A DNA stretch of 64,000 nt from Pseudomonadota bacterium (GCA_018241695.1 JAFEDH010000007.1:52906-116905), one strand, 5' to 3'. Positions 9,179-18,486 are shown, counted from the stretch's first letter. Program-made: numbers and translations. Notes: generated by a model from the sequence alone, not told the origin.

Positions 9179-9275
9179 CGAAGTGTCGAATTTGTGTCCG
9201 TGAAATGCGGCCAAAATCCGATTTGCCCGCAAGTGGGGAGCAGTTAAGGGTGTATCGTGACTTCGATTCCGGGCG

Positions 9276-9740
9276 TCAGGCCGAGCCCAGGGTACGGCCG
9301 CCAGTGCTGACCTGAGTCTGCCCGTCAGGGCCGTAGAGTGCGGCCCGGTTGGAAGCGGCAGTCAATACCTGGAGAAGCTGCTGGTTACGTTGCAGGCGTT
9401 CGGTGATCAGCCGGCCATTCGTTTCATTCAGCCGTCGGGCTTCTGCTGCGGATTCGAGAAGGGAAGACCATCGGGCTTGTTCTGTCGCGTCCGCCCGTGC
9501 CTGCCAGATACTGATGCCTTCACGGCCTGCATCCAGGCCCAGGCTAGATAGTGCGGCTTCCCGCTGTTGTCCGGCGCCGGTCAGCTGATCGGCAATCCGG
9601 CTTTTTTCCCGGGCGACCGCTTCGAGGTCTTCGGTCCTGCCTTCAATCAACAGGTGTTGCTCACGTTGCAACACCGTGATGAAGGCCTCCAGCAACGCGC
9701 ACTCTGCTTGGAGCAGCGTGGCGAGCGGGGTATTCGTCAA
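9276..9740 (-). CDS. flgN: Flagellar export chaperone FlgN
   Basis: 154 aa, helical, with the FlgN pattern: LLQAECALLEAFITVLQREQHLLIEGR at the N-terminus, then AVAREKSRIADQL and a C-terminal NGRLITERLQRNQQLLQVLTAA. FlgN carries the hook-filament junction proteins FlgK and FlgL to the export gate. Its start overlaps the flgM stop by 4 nt, so the two are co-translated. Confidence 0.9.
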   Translation of the reverse strand: MTNTPLATLLQAECALLEAFITVLQREQHLLIEGRTEDLEAVAREKSRIADQLTGAGQQREAALSSLGLDAGREGISIWQARADATEQARWSSLLESAAEARRLNETNGRLITERLQRNQQLLQVLTAASNRAALYGPDGQTQVSTGGRTLGSA

Positions 9741-10030
9741 GATTCCTGGGGCGCGTTGCGCAGAAGTTGGCGTACGCTGGTCAGCAGGCCATCGGCAATA
9801 CGTTCCGGATTGATCTGGAAGCGTCCCTCGGCGATCGCCTGCCTGATCTCGGATACCCGGTCGGCATCAATCACACCTCCGGCATTGCCAAGCTGTGCTG
9901 ATGCGGACGACAGTTGCACATCGGTCGTGGCTCCACCCTGTGGAGCAGGGGATTGCGGGGTGGTACGCGCAGGGACGGCCGGACCGCCGGCAAGACGTCC
10001 GAGCGGCTTGAGGGTGTTGTCAATTTTCAC
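9737..10030 (-). CDS. flgM: Anti-sigma-28 factor FlgM
   Basis: 97 aa, the family length. It starts MKIDNTLKPLG. The second half carries the sigma-28-binding helices VIDADRVSEIRQAIAEGRFQINPERIADGLL. FlgM inhibits FliA and is exported when the hook is complete, which releases late gene expression. Its own sigma-28 promoter lies at 10068-10094, giving the usual feedback loop. Confidence 0.93.
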   Translation of the reverse strand: MKIDNTLKPLGRLAGGPAVPARTTPQSPAPQGGATTDVQLSSASAQLGNAGGVIDADRVSEIRQAIAEGRFQINPERIADGLLTSVRQLLRNAPQES

Positions 10031-10067
10031 GGCTGCATCCTTTCCACTACGGGGTTACTCTTCGAGG

Positions 10068-10094
10068 GTAACGGCTGTGATCGCACAATCTTTA
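10068..10094 (-). promoter_or_regulatory. Sigma-28 promoter for flgM-flgN
   Basis: On the minus strand: TAAAGATT-N11-GCCGTTAC, compared with the enteric sigma-28 consensus TAAAGTTT-N11-GCCGATAA. Spacing is exact, with seven of eight and six of eight matches. The -10 box shares CCGTTAC with the fliC promoter (51236-51262). It lies 38 nt before flgM. Confidence 0.75.
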
Positions 10095-10150
10095 GGGCAA
10101 TGAACCGAAGAATGGGTGCGAAGCTGATTTTATCAGCAGCCTGACATGGC

Positions 10151-10834
10151 TTAGTAACCTACTTCCACTATTGCGCCCGCCCGGGCCAGACCACTGACAA
10201 TCTGCCCATTGGACAGGCGGACCCTGACAACCTGGCCGTTGGCCCCGTTATTCAGTGCCTGGCCCTCGTTGGAAACCTGAAAACCGGGGCCACGAGAGAG
10301 TACCTTGACGTTCTGGCCCTGCAGAACCACGGGTGGCTGCCGCAGGTAATCACTGCGCAGGGGGCGCCCGGCAGCCAACGGGGCGGTCAGGGTTTTTCCC
10401 AGCGCCTGCGTGGGATCGAGAACGGCGTTCGAGGCCAGATCGGTGATGTCCCCGGTCTGAGTCAGCAAATCTTCGGCAGTAAGTAGATGACCCTGAGGCA
10501 GGGGGCGGGCAGCCACGATGTAGTGACCCTCGACTCTGACTTGCGCGGCGACATATTGCGTCCAGCCTGCTCCATCCCGGCACTGCACCTGAACCGTGGT
10601 GCGTCCCCAGGCGCGTGCGCCTGGAGGCAGGCCGATTTCCGGTGATGAGCACGCGGGAAGTTGGGTGGCCGCATCCACGGAACCCACCTCGATGCTGACT
10701 TTTCCGGGGAGGTTCCGTGTCTGCTCCCGGAGAAACACTTCTACGGCCTGTCGAATCGTGTTGGGTGCGGGAGCGGGTGCTGCAATCCCGGAGATCGGGG
10801 ATAGCAGGGCGAGACAGATCAGAAAAGAACGCAT
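10151..10834 (-). CDS. flgA: Flagellar P-ring assembly chaperone FlgA
   Basis: 227 aa from ATG 10834; the frame extends to a TTG at 10846, but the ATG gives a clean signal peptide (MRSFLICLALLSPISGIAAPA). The C-terminal SAF domain contains GKTLTAPLAAGRPLRSDYLR and VLQGQNVKVLSRGPGFQVS, and ends with VRVRLSNGQIVSGLARAGAIVEV, all typical of FlgA. It is a periplasmic chaperone for P-ring protein FlgI. It diverges from flgB. The 120 nt between flgA and flgM hold a small inverted repeat (GCTGAT/ATCAGC at about 10122-10136) and the flgM promoter. Confidence 0.93.
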   Translation of the reverse strand: MRSFLICLALLSPISGIAAPAPAPNTIRQAVEVFLREQTRNLPGKVSIEVGSVDAATQLPACSSPEIGLPPGARAWGRTTVQVQCRDGAGWTQYVAAQVRVEGHYIVAARPLPQGHLLTAEDLLTQTGDITDLASNAVLDPTQALGKTLTAPLAAGRPLRSDYLRQPPVVLQGQNVKVLSRGPGFQVSNEGQALNNGANGQVVRVRLSNGQIVSGLARAGAIVEVGY

Positions 10835-10884
10835 GGCCCGATTCAATCATGGCCGGCAAACCCTGGCAAGCTGGATGAGAGAGG

Positions 10885-10899
10885 CGGCAATAGTTGCCG
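10885..10899. promoter_or_regulatory. CGGCAA-TAG-TTGCCG palindrome upstream of the flgB promoter
   Basis: CGGCAATAGTTGCCG, six-base arms with a 3-nt spacer, in the flgA-flgB intergenic region. Its centre is about 118 nt before the transcription start predicted from the sigma-54 promoter at 10984-10999, a normal place for an enhancer. It is the same core as before flhB and flgK and inside fleR. FleR or another flagellar NtrC-type regulator is the likely binder. Confidence 0.65.
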
Positions 10900-10983
10900 A
10901 TTGTGCGGACGGTTTTTCGTGAACCGGAACTGCGTGGCCCGTAAGTTCGTATGAACAGGCGGGATGGGTTTTATGTCAGTGGA

Positions 10984-10999
10984 TGGCACGAATACTGCA
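10984..10999 (+). promoter_or_regulatory. Sigma-54 promoter for the flgBCDEFGHIJ operon
   Basis: TGGCACGAATACTGCA fits TGGCACG-N4-TTGCA with one mismatch and has the obligatory GG and GC separated by 10 nt. Transcription would start near 11010, which rules out the upstream in-frame ATG at 10964 as the flgB start and supports ATG 11033. Confidence 0.85.
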
Positions 11000-11032
11000 T
11001 GGAGGGTTGGGCAGTTACCTATCGAGGCGTTT

Positions 11033-11440
11033 ATGTCCGACCGAGTTGACCAGCATTTTCGTGTTATCCAGGCCGCCCTGGGGCTGCGCAATTACCGTCA
11101 GGAGTTGCTGGCGTCCAATATTGCCAACGCTGACACTCCAAATTACAAGGCGCGGGATATCGATTTCAGGGCTGCGCTGGGCGATGCACTGGCCGGGCGC
11201 AGAGCCGGCAGCCTCGATCTTGCACGAACGAGCACGGAGCATCTGCGAGGAGGAGGGGGCAACCGGTTCGGCGCCTTGACCGCCTATCGCCAGGATTATC
11301 AGGGGGGGGTGGATGGCAACGCGGTGAACATGGATGTGGAGCGGGCAGCAATGGCCGAAAACACGATCCGGATGGAGGCGCTGCTCACGTTCATTCGTGG
11401 CGACTTCAAGGATATGCAGACAGCGATCACAAGCAACTAG
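11033..11440 (+). CDS. flgB: Flagellar proximal rod protein FlgB
   Basis: 135 aa from ATG 11033. This start is chosen because the sigma-54 promoter lies between it and the earlier ATG at 10964, and a GAGG sits 5 nt upstream. MSDRVDQHFRVIQAALGLRNYRQELLASNIANADTPNYKARDIDF is the typical rod-protein N-terminus. The C-terminus is the coiled MDVERAAMAENTIRMEALL. It builds the proximal rod with FlgC and FlgF and is the first gene of the rod-hook operon. Confidence 0.94.
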   Translation: MSDRVDQHFRVIQAALGLRNYRQELLASNIANADTPNYKARDIDFRAALGDALAGRRAGSLDLARTSTEHLRGGGGNRFGALTAYRQDYQGGVDGNAVNMDVERAAMAENTIRMEALLTFIRGDFKDMQTAITSN

Positions 11441-11449
11441 GGTTTCTCC

Positions 11450-11842
11450 ATGTTCAATATTCTTGATATTGCCGGTTCTGCCCTGACCGCCCAGTCTGCC
11501 CGGCTGAATGCGGTGGCGAGCAATCTTGCCAATGCTGACAGCATTACCGGATCTGATGGCCAGCCCTATCGGGCGAAGCAGGTGGTATTCCAGGCTGTCG
11601 GCATGGGGGACGGGCAGGGAGTTCGGGTGGCCCGGGTGGCGGACAGTACCGCGCCGATGCGATTGCAGTACGACCCTTCCAGCCCTGCGGCAAATGCCGA
11701 GGGCTATGTGGTGATGCCCAACGTAAACGTGGTGGAGGAGATGGTGAACATGATTTCCGCTTCCCGCTCCTACCAGACCAATGCCGAAGTGATGAATACC
11801 ACCAAGGCGCTATTGCTCAAGACCCTGGCTATCGGACAGTAA
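11450..11842 (+). CDS. flgC: Flagellar proximal rod protein FlgC
   Basis: 130 aa, family length. The N-terminal motif [22 protein letters not shown] is followed by the C-terminal [35 protein letters not shown], both diagnostic of FlgC. It is a structural subunit of the proximal rod exported by the flagellar type III system. It lies 9 nt after flgB in the same operon. Confidence 0.95.
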   Translation: MFNILDIAGSALTAQSARLNAVASNLANADSITGSDGQPYRAKQVVFQAVGMGDGQGVRVARVADSTAPMRLQYDPSSPAANAEGYVVMPNVNVVEEMVNMISASRSYQTNAEVMNTTKALLLKTLAIGQ

Positions 11843-11853
11843 GAGGTAGTGCG

Positions 11854-12528
11854 ATGACGACACTTTCAAACGATCTATTGGCGACATTGAACGGATCTTC
11901 CGTGTCCGGGACGGGGACTCGTGCGGCGGGTGCCGCCGATGATTCCCAGACCCGATTTCTCCGGCTGCTTACCACCCAGCTCAAGAATCAGGACCCGCTC
12001 AATCCGATGGACAACGCCCAGATGACTTCCCAGCTGGCACAGATCAGCACGGTCAGCGGTATCCAGCAACTCAATGCGACATTGCAAAACCTGATTGATG
12101 ATTCGGCCTCAAGCCAGGCCATGCAGGCTGCAGCCATGGTCGGTCGCAACGTCCTGGTACCAGGTGGCAGCCTGCAGCTTTCCGCCAGCGGACAGGCCGT
12201 GGGGGGTATTGATTTATCCGGTGCGGCCGATAACGCTACGGTCACCATCAAGGATGGCAATGGGCTGGTGGTGCGGACCCTTGCGCTGGGTGCGCTTGGC
12301 ACGGGTTCCCGGATGTTTGTATGGGACGGAAAGGCGGATAGTGGTGATGCTGCGGTTCCGGGCAACTATAGCTTCAGCGTCGCGGCCACACAGGGTGCCA
12401 ATAAGATCAATACCACTGCGCTGGCGGTGGGTCAGGTATCCAGCATTACCCGTAGCGGCGCCGGGCTTGCCTTGAATGTGGGAGGCTTGGGTGCGTTCGG
12501 CATCAGCGATGTACGGCAAATTCTTTAA
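11854..12528 (+). CDS. flgD: Hook-capping protein FlgD
   Basis: 224 aa. The N-terminal export/capping part has FLRLLTTQLKNQDPLNPMDNAQMTSQLAQISTVSGIQQLN, the signature of FlgD. The C-terminal part (about 110-220) is the Ig/tudor-like region with FVWDGKADSGDAAVPGNYSF. It caps the growing hook so that FlgE can polymerise. It lies 11 nt after flgC. Confidence 0.95.
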   Translation: MTTLSNDLLATLNGSSVSGTGTRAAGAADDSQTRFLRLLTTQLKNQDPLNPMDNAQMTSQLAQISTVSGIQQLNATLQNLIDDSASSQAMQAAAMVGRNVLVPGGSLQLSASGQAVGGIDLSGAADNATVTIKDGNGLVVRTLALGALGTGSRMFVWDGKADSGDAAVPGNYSFSVAATQGANKINTTALAVGQVSSITRSGAGLALNVGGLGAFGISDVRQIL

Positions 12529-12554
12529 AAGTTCGGATTAGACGAGGATCAGAT

Positions 12555-14150
12555 ATGTCATTCCAACAAGGTTTGAGCGGTCTCGGCGCAGCATCCACGG
12601 CACTGGATGCGATTGGCAACAACGTCGCCAATAGCGGTACGGTAGGTTTCAAGTCTGCCGATCCACGGTTTTCCGATGTTTTTGCAGCATCTCTGCAAGG
12701 TGGAGGTACTACCCAGGCGGGGGTCGGTGTGGCGGTGAATTCGCTTTTTCAGCAATTCACTCAGGGTAACGTTTCCACCACCAACAATCCGCTGGATCTC
12801 GCCATCAACGGTGCGGGGTTCTTCCGGCTCAGCAGCGGCGGGACGATCAGCTACAGTCGTGCCGGGCAATTTCAGGCCGACAAAAATGGATTCATCGTAA
12901 ATACCGGGGGGGCGCATCTGACCGGATATGCAGTCGACAGCAACGGCAATGTGGTACCTGGCGCGCCAGTCGATCTGCAGATCAACACGGCCAATATCCC
13001 GCCCAAGGCGACAACCCAGAGCCAGTTCCAGTTGAATCTGGACTCCCGCGCCAAGCCGCCAGCAGCCATGTCTCATGGTGCGCTGACGGGCACGCTGACA
13101 GGTGGACTGCCGGCGACCACAACGATTACGGCAGGGGTCAACGACACGCTGAGCGTGACCGTGGATGGTGTTCCGGCCAGTGTCACGATTCCGGCCGGAG
13201 CCTATTCCCAGGCCCAGATCGCCAATACCCTGCAAGGCCTGATCAACACCGGGCTGGGAACTTCCGGAGCGGTGGTGACGGTTTCTTTGGGTACTTCTCC
13301 CAGTAATCTGGTCATCCAGTCGGCCAGTGCCGGGACATCCGGCAGTCAGGGTTCCGGCTCCAGCGTGACCTTCACCGGTGGCGGGGGAAATGCGGTCGGA
13401 ACACTTTTCCAGGGTGCGGGTGATCCTGCTGTCACACCTGTGGCCGGGGCGGACAATTTCAGTGTCACCAATGCCCTGAGCTATACCGGGTCGACTGCAC
13501 AGACGGTATTTGACACCCTGGGCAATCCCCACAACCTGACCCTGTATTTTGCCAAGGCCAACTATGCCGGACGCTGGCAGGTGTACACCACGCTTGACGG
13601 TGGAGCACCGTCGGCGGCGACGGTACTCAACTTCAACAGTTCCGGGGCGCTGACGACGGCAATGCCGGTGAATCAGACTTTCACGTTGAGCAATGGGGCA
13701 CAGTCGCCGCTGAACTTCACTCTCGACCTGACCGGTACGACCCAGTACGGCATCAGTTTTGGTACCAATCAACTCACACAGGATGGCTATACTTCCGGAC
13801 GACTATCAGGTATGTCCGTGTCATCGGACGGCATACTTCAGGGGCGGTATTCGAACGGGAAAACCCGTAACCTGGGGCAGCTCGTGCTGGTGAATTTCAA
13901 CAATGCCAACGGTCTGCAGTCGCTCGGCAGCAATCTGTGGGCGGAGACTTCCGATTCGGGGCAGCCGATTCCCGGCACGCCTGCCCAGGGCAATCTGGGG
14001 GCGATCCAGTCCGCCGCAGTGGAAGAATCGAATGTGGATCTGACGGCCGAACTGGTTCGCATGATCACCCAGCAGCGGGCCTATCAGGCCAATGCCCAGA
14101 CGATCAAGACCCAGGATCAGGTGTTGCAGACCCTGGTCAATCTGCGCTGA
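12555..14150 (+). CDS. flgE: Flagellar hook protein FlgE
   Basis: 531 aa, longer than the roughly 400-460 aa common in relatives. The N-terminus MSFQQGLSGLGAASTALDAIGNNVANSGTVGFK and the C-terminus VDLTAELVRMITQQRAYQANAQTIKTQDQVLQTLVNLR are canonical. Residues about 192-290 form an inserted Ser/Thr/Gly-rich beta module starting ITAGVNDTLSVTVDG. Two similar modules occur in FlgK (from about 671 and 776). FlgE forms the curved hook joining rod and filament. It lies 26 nt after flgD. Confidence 0.95.
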   Translation: MSFQQGLSGLGAASTALDAIGNNVANSGTVGFKSADPRFSDVFAASLQGGGTTQAGVGVAVNSLFQQFTQGNVSTTNNPLDLAINGAGFFRLSSGGTISYSRAGQFQADKNGFIVNTGGAHLTGYAVDSNGNVVPGAPVDLQINTANIPPKATTQSQFQLNLDSRAKPPAAMSHGALTGTLTGGLPATTTITAGVNDTLSVTVDGVPASVTIPAGAYSQAQIANTLQGLINTGLGTSGAVVTVSLGTSPSNLVIQSASAGTSGSQGSGSSVTFTGGGGNAVGTLFQGAGDPAVTPVAGADNFSVTNALSYTGSTAQTVFDTLGNPHNLTLYFAKANYAGRWQVYTTLDGGAPSAATVLNFNSSGALTTAMPVNQTFTLSNGAQSPLNFTLDLTGTTQYGISFGTNQLTQDGYTSGRLSGMSVSSDGILQGRYSNGKTRNLGQLVLVNFNNANGLQSLGSNLWAETSDSGQPIPGTPAQGNLGAIQSAAVEESNVDLTAELVRMITQQRAYQANAQTIKTQDQVLQTLVNLR

Positions 14151-14168
14151 TCGTGTGACAGTCGGGTC

Positions 14169-14921
14169 ATGGATCGCCTGATTTATACCGCCATGAGCGG
14201 GGCCAGCGGGGTGATCAGCCGCCAGGCGGCGGTGGCGCACAACCTGGCAAATGTGTCTTCAACCGGCTATCGCGCCGAGGAGCATCGCTTGCGTGCGGTT
14301 CAGGTGCAGGCAGCAGCGGGAGCGCCCACGTTGCCGACACGTGCTTTTGCGGTCGATGCCAGCACCCACACCGACTATTCCGCAGGCGCCCTGCAGATGA
14401 CCGGGCGTGCTCTCGATGTGGCCATCAATGGCAAGGGCTGGATCGCTCTCTCCATGCCCGATGGCAGCGAAGCCTATACGCGTGACGGCAGTCTGGAAAT
14501 AAATGTCAATGGTGTATTGCAGACCCGGGATGGAATTCCTGTCATGGGTGATGGCGGTCCGATCAGCATTCCTCCGGATTCCAAGGTCGAGATCGGAAAC
14601 TATGGCCAGGTATCCGTGGTTCCCGAGACCGGCGCACAGAACACTGTCAATGCCATCGGCCGTCTGAAGCTGGTTAATCCACCCGACGACAGTCTGGTGC
14701 GGGGTGCCGATGGCCGGTTTCGACTGCGCGACGGTGCGCCCGCGCCACAGGATGAAAATGTAAAGGTTTCATCCGGCTATCTGGAGAACAGCAATGTCAA
14801 TCCGGCGGATCAGATGGTGAGCATGATTTCTCTGGCCCGTCAGTTCGAGATGCAGATGAAACTGCTTACCACCGCCAACGACAACGACAAGGCCGCCACC
14901 CAGGTCATTTCCAATCTGTAG
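14169..14921 (+). CDS. flgF: Flagellar proximal rod protein FlgF
   Basis: 250 aa. MDRLIYTAMSGASGVISRQAAVAHNLANVSSTGYRAEEH and the C-terminal YLENSNVNPADQMVSMISLARQFEMQMKLLTTANDNDKA are typical FlgF. The middle holds the conserved LDVAINGKGWIALSMPDGSEAYTRDGSL. It is a rod subunit next to FlgB, FlgC and FlgG. It lies 18 nt after flgE. Confidence 0.95.
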   Translation: MDRLIYTAMSGASGVISRQAAVAHNLANVSSTGYRAEEHRLRAVQVQAAAGAPTLPTRAFAVDASTHTDYSAGALQMTGRALDVAINGKGWIALSMPDGSEAYTRDGSLEINVNGVLQTRDGIPVMGDGGPISIPPDSKVEIGNYGQVSVVPETGAQNTVNAIGRLKLVNPPDDSLVRGADGRFRLRDGAPAPQDENVKVSSGYLENSNVNPADQMVSMISLARQFEMQMKLLTTANDNDKAATQVISNL

Positions 14922-14930
14922 GACTGAACC

Positions 14931-15713
14931 ATGATTCGATCACTCTGGATCGCCAAAACCGGCCTCGATGCCCAGCAAACCCAACTGGACGTTATCGCCA
15001 ACAATCTGGCCAATGTCAGTACCAATGGCTTCAAACGGTCACGGGCGATATTCGAGGATCTGCTCTATCAGACCCTGCGGCAGCCCGGCGCGCAGTCCTC
15101 CCAGCAAACCACCATCCCCTCCGGCCTGATGCTGGGCGTGGGGGTGCGCCCGATTTCGACCGAGCATATCTTTACCCAGGGAGCGATGGTACAGACCGGA
15201 AACTCCCTGGACATGGCCATCAATGGCCAGGGATTTTTCCAGATACAGATGCCTGACGGTACGCTGGCCTATACGCGTGACGGCGCCTTTCAGCAGGACA
15301 GTACGGGGCAGGTTGTCACTTCCAGCGGTTATCCGCTTTCTCCTGCGATCACCATTCCCTCCAATGCCATCTCGCTGACCATCAGCCGGGATGGCATCGT
15401 ATCAGTGTTGCAATCTGGCGCCTCGGCTCCCACCCAGATTGGCACCATACAGCTGGCCACCTTCATCAATCCGGGTGGCCTGCAAAGCGTTGGTGAAAAT
15501 CTTTTCGTCGAAACGGTTTCGAGCGGTACGCCGACACCCAATACACCGGGTACCAATGGTGCCGGGCTGCTCAATCAGAATTATGTCGAGGCATCCAACG
15601 TCAATGTGGCGGAAGAACTGGTCAACATGATCCAGACCCAACGGGCCTATGAGATGAATTCCAAGGCCATTTCCACATCGGATCAGATGCTGGCCAGGCT
15701 GACCCAGTTATGA
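14931..15713 (+). CDS. flgG: Flagellar distal rod protein FlgG
   Basis: 260 aa, the standard length. [49 protein letters not shown] is nearly invariant in FlgG. The C-terminus has [41 protein letters not shown]. It forms the drive-shaft part of the rod that passes through the L and P rings. Its stop overlaps the flgH start (ATGA). Confidence 0.97.
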   Translation: MIRSLWIAKTGLDAQQTQLDVIANNLANVSTNGFKRSRAIFEDLLYQTLRQPGAQSSQQTTIPSGLMLGVGVRPISTEHIFTQGAMVQTGNSLDMAINGQGFFQIQMPDGTLAYTRDGAFQQDSTGQVVTSSGYPLSPAITIPSNAISLTISRDGIVSVLQSGASAPTQIGTIQLATFINPGGLQSVGENLFVETVSSGTPTPNTPGTNGAGLLNQNYVEASNVNVAEELVNMIQTQRAYEMNSKAISTSDQMLARLTQL

Positions 15714-16411
15714 ACGTGGCACTACATGACGGCATGATGCGTATCCTGCGTATCGGTCGTCTTCCTTTTCTGTTCTCCCTGCTGCTCACCGGCTGTGTGG
15801 CGACCGTGCCGCCTACCGCGGTACATCAGCCGATGTCCATCCGGCCCGAGGCACGGATGGCTGCCGGCCCTGCCAATGGTTCAATCTACAACACCGGTAA
15901 TGCCCGGCCCCTGTTCGAGGACAGGCGTTCCCGCTTTGTCGGAGACATCCTCACCATCAATATTGTGGAAAATGTCCAGGCATCGAAAAAGTCGGGTACC
16001 AGTGCATCCCGCACCCAGACGGTTTCCGCGGGAGTTCCCGCGATGGATGGAACACCGTTCAAGGGTGTGACCAACCTCAATATTTCTGCCAACGATTCAA
16101 ACAAGTTCACGGGTGCGGGAGAGAACAGTTCCACTGCCGTATTCACGTCCACCATCACCGTGACAGTGATCGAGGTATTGCCCAACGGCAATCTCCTGGT
16201 ATCAGGAGAAAAACAGATCGGTCTTAAGGAAGGTGAGGAGTTCGTCCGTTTCTCCGGGGTGGTCAATCCGACCACCATCACGAGCGCCAATACCGTGCAG
16301 TCTACCCAGGTGGCCGATGCACGTATCGAGTACAAGGCCAACGGCTTCCTCGATGAAAGCCAGCGCATGGGCTGGCTTTCCCGCTTCTTCCTCAGTGTCT
16401 TGCCTTTCTGA
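15710..16411 (+). CDS. flgH: Flagellar L-ring lipoprotein FlgH
   Basis: 233 aa from ATG 15710, which overlaps the flgG stop. In-frame ATGs nine and ten codons later are alternatives. The lipobox LLTGC places the lipidated cysteine at residue 29. The mature part has [31 protein letters not shown] and the C-terminal [33 protein letters not shown], both diagnostic. It builds the L ring in the outer membrane around the rod. Confidence 0.95.
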   Translation: MNVALHDGMMRILRIGRLPFLFSLLLTGCVATVPPTAVHQPMSIRPEARMAAGPANGSIYNTGNARPLFEDRRSRFVGDILTINIVENVQASKKSGTSASRTQTVSAGVPAMDGTPFKGVTNLNISANDSNKFTGAGENSSTAVFTSTITVTVIEVLPNGNLLVSGEKQIGLKEGEEFVRFSGVVNPTTITSANTVQSTQVADARIEYKANGFLDESQRMGWLSRFFLSVLPF

Positions 16412-16420
16412 CGGGAGCCG

Positions 16421-17545
16421 ATGATGAAATCCAGTGGAATCGTGGAACGGACCTGCCTGGTCTTCTTCTGGATTCTGGTGCTGCTGCTGGTCGCCGATGC
16501 CGCCCGCGCCGAACGCATCAAGGATCTGGCGACGATTGGCGGAGTGCGCAACAACCAGCTTGTCGGCTATGGGCTGGTGGTCGGTCTGGATGGCAGCGGT
16601 GATCAGACGACACAGACCCCGTTCACCGTGCAGAGCATTGTCAACATGCTTTCCAATATGGGCGTTACCCTGCCTGCAGGCACCAGCCTGCAATTGAAGA
16701 ATGTGGCCGCCGTGATGGTGACGGCCAGCCTGCCACCCTTTGCCCGGACGGGGCAGGCCATCGACGTTACCGTATCGTCCATGGGCAATGCCAAGAGCCT
16801 GCGGGGTGGCACCCTGGTACTTACCCCCATGAAGGGCGCGGATGGCCAGGTATATGCCATGGCCCAGGGCAATCTCGTGGTGGCCGGGGCTGGTGCCGCA
16901 GGGGCCGGATCGAAGGTGACGATCAATCATCTTTCGGTAGGACGCATTTCCGGCGGCGCGACGGTGGAGCGCGAGGTCGGCACACCCATCGGTCAGGGCG
17001 AGTTCGTCTATTTCGATCTCAATACAACCGATTTCGGTACCGCCCAGCGCATGGTCGAGGCCATCAACCGGGTCGCCCCCGGTGCTGCCAGTGCGAATGA
17101 TCCCCGGCAGATTCGGGTCCGCGCACCGCTCGATATGGACGAGCGCGTGGCCTTCATTGGCAGCATCGAGAATATCGATCTGCAACCGGCCCGGGGGGTT
17201 GCCAAGGTGATCATCAATGCCCGTTCGGGGTCGGTGGTCATGAACCAGTCGGTGACCCTGTACAACTGTGCGGTGGCCCACGGCAATCTGTCCGTGTCGG
17301 TCAATACCCGTAACGAGGTGAGTCAGCCCAATGCGCTGGCAGGCGGGCAGACGGCGGGAGTGAGCAATTCCCAGATCGAGATCAAGCAGGACAACGGTTC
17401 CGTGCTGAATCTTCCGGGCGGGGCGAATCTGGCGGATGTGGTCAAGGCGCTCAATGCAATCGGTGCCAACCCACAGGACCTGGTGGCCATTCTCCAGGCA
17501 CTGAAAGCGGCGGGTTCCCTGCGCGCGGAACTGGAAATCATCTGA
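16421..17545 (+). CDS. flgI: Flagellar P-ring protein FlgI
   Basis: 374 aa with an N-terminal signal peptide (hydrophobic CLVFFWILVLLLVADAARA). The mature start ERIKDLATIGGVRNNQLVGYGLVVGLDGSGDQ is highly conserved in FlgI. The C-terminus has GANLADVVKALNAIGANPQDLVAILQALKAAGSLRAELEII. ATG 16421 has a GGGAG upstream, and ATG 16424 is equally possible. FlgI forms the periplasmic P ring with help from FlgA. Confidence 0.96.
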   Translation: MMKSSGIVERTCLVFFWILVLLLVADAARAERIKDLATIGGVRNNQLVGYGLVVGLDGSGDQTTQTPFTVQSIVNMLSNMGVTLPAGTSLQLKNVAAVMVTASLPPFARTGQAIDVTVSSMGNAKSLRGGTLVLTPMKGADGQVYAMAQGNLVVAGAGAAGAGSKVTINHLSVGRISGGATVEREVGTPIGQGEFVYFDLNTTDFGTAQRMVEAINRVAPGAASANDPRQIRVRAPLDMDERVAFIGSIENIDLQPARGVAKVIINARSGSVVMNQSVTLYNCAVAHGNLSVSVNTRNEVSQPNALAGGQTAGVSNSQIEIKQDNGSVLNLPGGANLADVVKALNAIGANPQDLVAILQALKAAGSLRAELEII

Positions 17546-17610
17546 TCCCGGCCATCATTCCCCTTACTCCACAGATCGGGTAAGGGGCGCGGCTGGCAAG
17601 CTGGCGGACC

Positions 17611-18486
17611 ATGAGCGCATCATCCCTCGATCCGAATGTTTTCGATACCGCCGGCCTGGCCGCCCTGCGCCGACAGGTGAAGGGCAGCGATCCCAAGGCA
17701 CTGAAACAGGTGGCCCAGCAATTCGAAGCCCTGTTTCTGCAGATGGTGCTCAAATCAATGCGGGACGCCACACCGCAGGAAGGGCTGTTTGACAGTGATC
17801 AGACCCGGCTCTATCAATCCCTGCTCGATCAGCAATTGGCCCAGGTGATGGTCCACCGGGGCGGAACGGGGCTGGCTGCGGTGATCGAAAGACAGCTCAC
17901 CCGTAATACGTCCGATCCTGCCGCTGCTTCTGACGTGTTGTCTGCTCCCCCCCGGGCTGTTGTTACTCCTTCTATCTCAACGCCAGACATGGCTTCCGGT
18001 CAGACACGCATCGCCAACGACGATCCGGAAGGATTCGTCGGTCAGATCTGGGCCGCTGCGACCGAGGCTGCCCGGACTACGGGGATCCCTCCCCATTTTC
18101 TGGTGGCCCATGCCGCACTGGAAACGGGATGGGGACGCTCCGAACCCCGGGATGCGAACGGCTTCCCCAGTTACAACCTGTTCGGCATCAAGGCGGGTCG
18201 TGACTGGTCTGGTCCCACTATTGATGCAGTCACCACGGAATACGTCGATGGCATGCAGCAGCGCGAAACCGCCCGGTTCAAGGCGTATGGCAGCTATGAC
18301 GAGGCTTTTCGTGACTATGCCCGGCTGTTGCAGTCCCCGCGCTATGCGGGCGTAATTGGCGTACAAGACCCTGCCTCGTTTGCCCGTGGGCTTCAGCGGG
18401 CCGGCTATGCCACCGATCCGATGTACGCCGCCAAGCTTGAACGCATCATTTCAGGGAACCGTCTGCGTCAGGCCCTGACGGGTTGA
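17611..18486 (+). CDS. flgJ: Rod-capping peptidoglycan hydrolase FlgJ
   Basis: 291 aa in two domains. Residues 1-100 are the rod-cap/chaperone part with KQVAQQFEALFLQMVLKSMRDATPQEGLFDSDQ. Residues about 135-290 are a glucosaminidase domain with HFLVAHAALETGWGRSEPR, where Glu171 fits the catalytic acid, then NLFGIKAG and YGSYDEAFRDYARLL. It opens the cell wall for the growing rod. It is the last gene of the flgB operon, 65 nt after flgI. Confidence 0.95.
   Translation: MSASSLDPNVFDTAGLAALRRQVKGSDPKALKQVAQQFEALFLQMVLKSMRDATPQEGLFDSDQTRLYQSLLDQQLAQVMVHRGGTGLAAVIERQLTRNTSDPAAASDVLSAPPRAVVTPSISTPDMASGQTRIANDDPEGFVGQIWAAATEAARTTGIPPHFLVAHAALETGWGRSEPRDANGFPSYNLFGIKAGRDWSGPTIDAVTTEYVDGMQQRETARFKAYGSYDEAFRDYARLLQSPRYAGVIGVQDPASFARGLQRAGYATDPMYAAKLERIISGNRLRQALTG

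Noticed and set aside
10964..11032. Upstream in-frame extension of flgB
   Set aside because: The sigma-54 promoter lies within it, and the family N-terminus begins at 11033.
12558..13772. 404-codon antisense frame over flgE
   Set aside because: Low-complexity reading of a repetitive hook gene; no family resemblance.
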